A stretch of 42,391 bases of DNA from Phaeoceros laevis (Eukaryota; Anthocerotophyta; Anthocerotopsida; Notothyladales), in the NCBI GenBank assembly GCA_049999765.1, contig JBNGIQ010009260.1, forward strand, positions 172,033 through 214,423, in the 5' to 3' direction. Numbering within the stretch: position 1 is the first letter of the stretch; each line of letters starts with the position of its first letter. Under the pieces are notes generated by a model that was not told the DNA's origin, made no database searches, and worked only from the letters and a program-made list of their open reading frames with translations. Below, piece by piece: positions 41,920 to 42,391 of the stretch. The translations under genes and the position numbers were made by a program.

Positions 41920-42391
41920 TCTGGTTCGTCGGAGGCCGCATGCACACTCCTTGAGTCACTGGAGCTGTGACACTTCAAGTTTCTCATGTGCTTTGGCTCT
42001 GCTCGTGAAAACAGACATCCACCAGAACACTTCAAGTTTCTCATGTGCTTTGGCTCTGCTCGTGAAACCAGACATCCACCAGAACCTGACAAACCCTTGC
42101 GACGCTGCTCCACAGGAAGCGCCATTCCAATATAGCTCCTGACTGTGACATCATCCCGGTTGCAAAAGATTCCAATCTCGCGACATGTACCTTCAGCAGT
42201 GCCTTTATTATCACCCGTTATAACCATCACACGTATCCTTGCCTCCCTGCAGTCATCTACAGCAGAAGCAACTTCCTCTCGTGGAGGATCCTGCAACACA
42301 ACAGAAATTGTTAACTTCACAGTGACACTACGATACAACCAATGCAAAAAGCGTACCAAACTTACCCGAAGACCGAGCATCCCAACAAATG
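41892..42391 (-). CDS. ER-type Ca2+-ATPase (ECA-like), partial and probably degenerate
   Basis: The gene runs off the window edge. The exon at the edge reads FVGMLGLR and ends at GTAAGT (42365). The next opens at DPPREEV after TTGCAG and carries the P-domain block RIRVMVITGDNKGTAEGTCR followed by EIGIF, very close to plant ECA pumps. ECA pumps move Ca2+ (and Mn2+) into the ER lumen using ATP. The ECA block SRAEPKH is present but duplicated in tandem (19 residues, 57 bp). After the second copy the sequence diverges (HSSSDSRSVHAAS) and stops at 41892, where TGDGVNDAP and the remaining membrane helices should follow. None of these were found downstream in the window, so the gene is probably truncated or rearranged. 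Confidence 0.75.
   Translation of the reverse strand, partial: FVGMLGLRVSLVRFLHWLYRSVTVKLTISVVLQDPPREEVASAVDDCREARIRVMVITGDNKGTAEGTCREIGIFCNRDDVTVRSYIGMALPVEQRRKGLSGSGGCLVSRAEPKHMRNLKCSGGCLFSRAEPKHMRNLKCHSSSDSRSVHAASDEPECVEVLKCV
41971..42084. repeat. 57-bp in-frame tandem duplication in the ECA-like exon
   Basis: Units 41971-42027 and 42028-42084 are nearly identical and each encodes SGGCLVSRAEPKHMRNLKC (Val becomes Phe in the second). The duplication keeps the frame but repeats a conserved ECA block that is normally single. Confidence 0.9.

Noticed and set aside
1-42391. CRISPR arrays, tRNA or rRNA genes, operons
   Set aside because: No spaced identical repeats, no recognisable cloverleaf or rRNA core, and the genes are single spliced eukaryotic units.

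Overview
This is plant nuclear DNA. The intact genes are plant-type: augmin subunit 3, THYLAKOID FORMATION 1 (THF1), a DYW-class PPR protein, a GIL1/IRKI-like (DUF641) protein, two F-box proteins and GDP-mannose 4,6-dehydratase. Introns are spliceosomal and short (about 75-165 bp in the genes I could splice by eye). There are many PPR relics, and the DYW protein ends in DRH instead of DYW. Together these suggest a seed-free land plant, most likely a lycophyte such as Selaginella; the species is an inference. Two N-runs (10 and 100 bases) show this is a scaffolded assembly.

Layout. 1-4.8 kb: AT-rich, no confident gene, with a 21-bp perfect inverted repeat, a 92-bp tandem duplication and a foldback structure with telomere-like motifs. 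5.4-7.1 kb (-): GIL1/IRKI-like gene, two exons. 8.2-9.5 kb (-): F-box gene. 10.0-10.6 kb: an 88-bp tandem repeat beside a decayed PPR fragment. 11.1-13.5 kb (-): full PPR-DYW gene without introns. 14.9-16.2 kb (-): THF1, five exons. 16.7-20.4 kb (-): AUG3, eighteen exons, one intron apparently GC-AG. 20.8-22.0 kb (-): GMD, two exons.

22.6-28.1 kb is a segmental duplication. Each copy holds a secreted-protein gene and a gene resembling the N-terminal part of TPR/SET-type proteins. Copy A (22.6-24.9 kb) keeps both genes. Copy B (26.3-28.0 kb) keeps only a 44-codon stub of the secreted gene and a TPR/SET-like gene without the copy-A start codon. The secreted protein carries a domain I know mainly from bacterial proteins.

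28.4-29.75 kb (+): a PIF1-like helicase broken in two places. 30.2-31.35 kb (-): secreted LRR protein. 32.4-33.1 kb (-): frameshifted 5' part of a PPR gene. 33.5-34.7 kb: a 1.2-kb hAT element with inverted ends, an imperfect 8-bp target duplication and only the C-terminal end of a transposase. 35.1-35.8 kb: local repeats, including a 28-bp perfect palindrome. 36.3-38.35 kb (+): an unusual F-box protein with a 12-residue tandem array (cut by the 100-N gap) and a hydrophobic C-terminal tail. 39.7-41.9 kb (-): partly resolved coiled-coil gene. 41.9 kb to the edge (-): part of an ER-type Ca2+-ATPase gene with an in-frame 57-bp tandem duplication.

These are independent eukaryotic genes, not an operon. 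Four concern growth and cell architecture (augmin on microtubules, GMD for GDP-fucose, THF1 in plastids, the GIL1-like protein). The rest are fast-evolving families (F-box, PPR, LRR) and repeat debris. The most novel points are the secreted bacterial-type domain with its truncated duplicate and the F-box protein with repeat array and hydrophobic tail.
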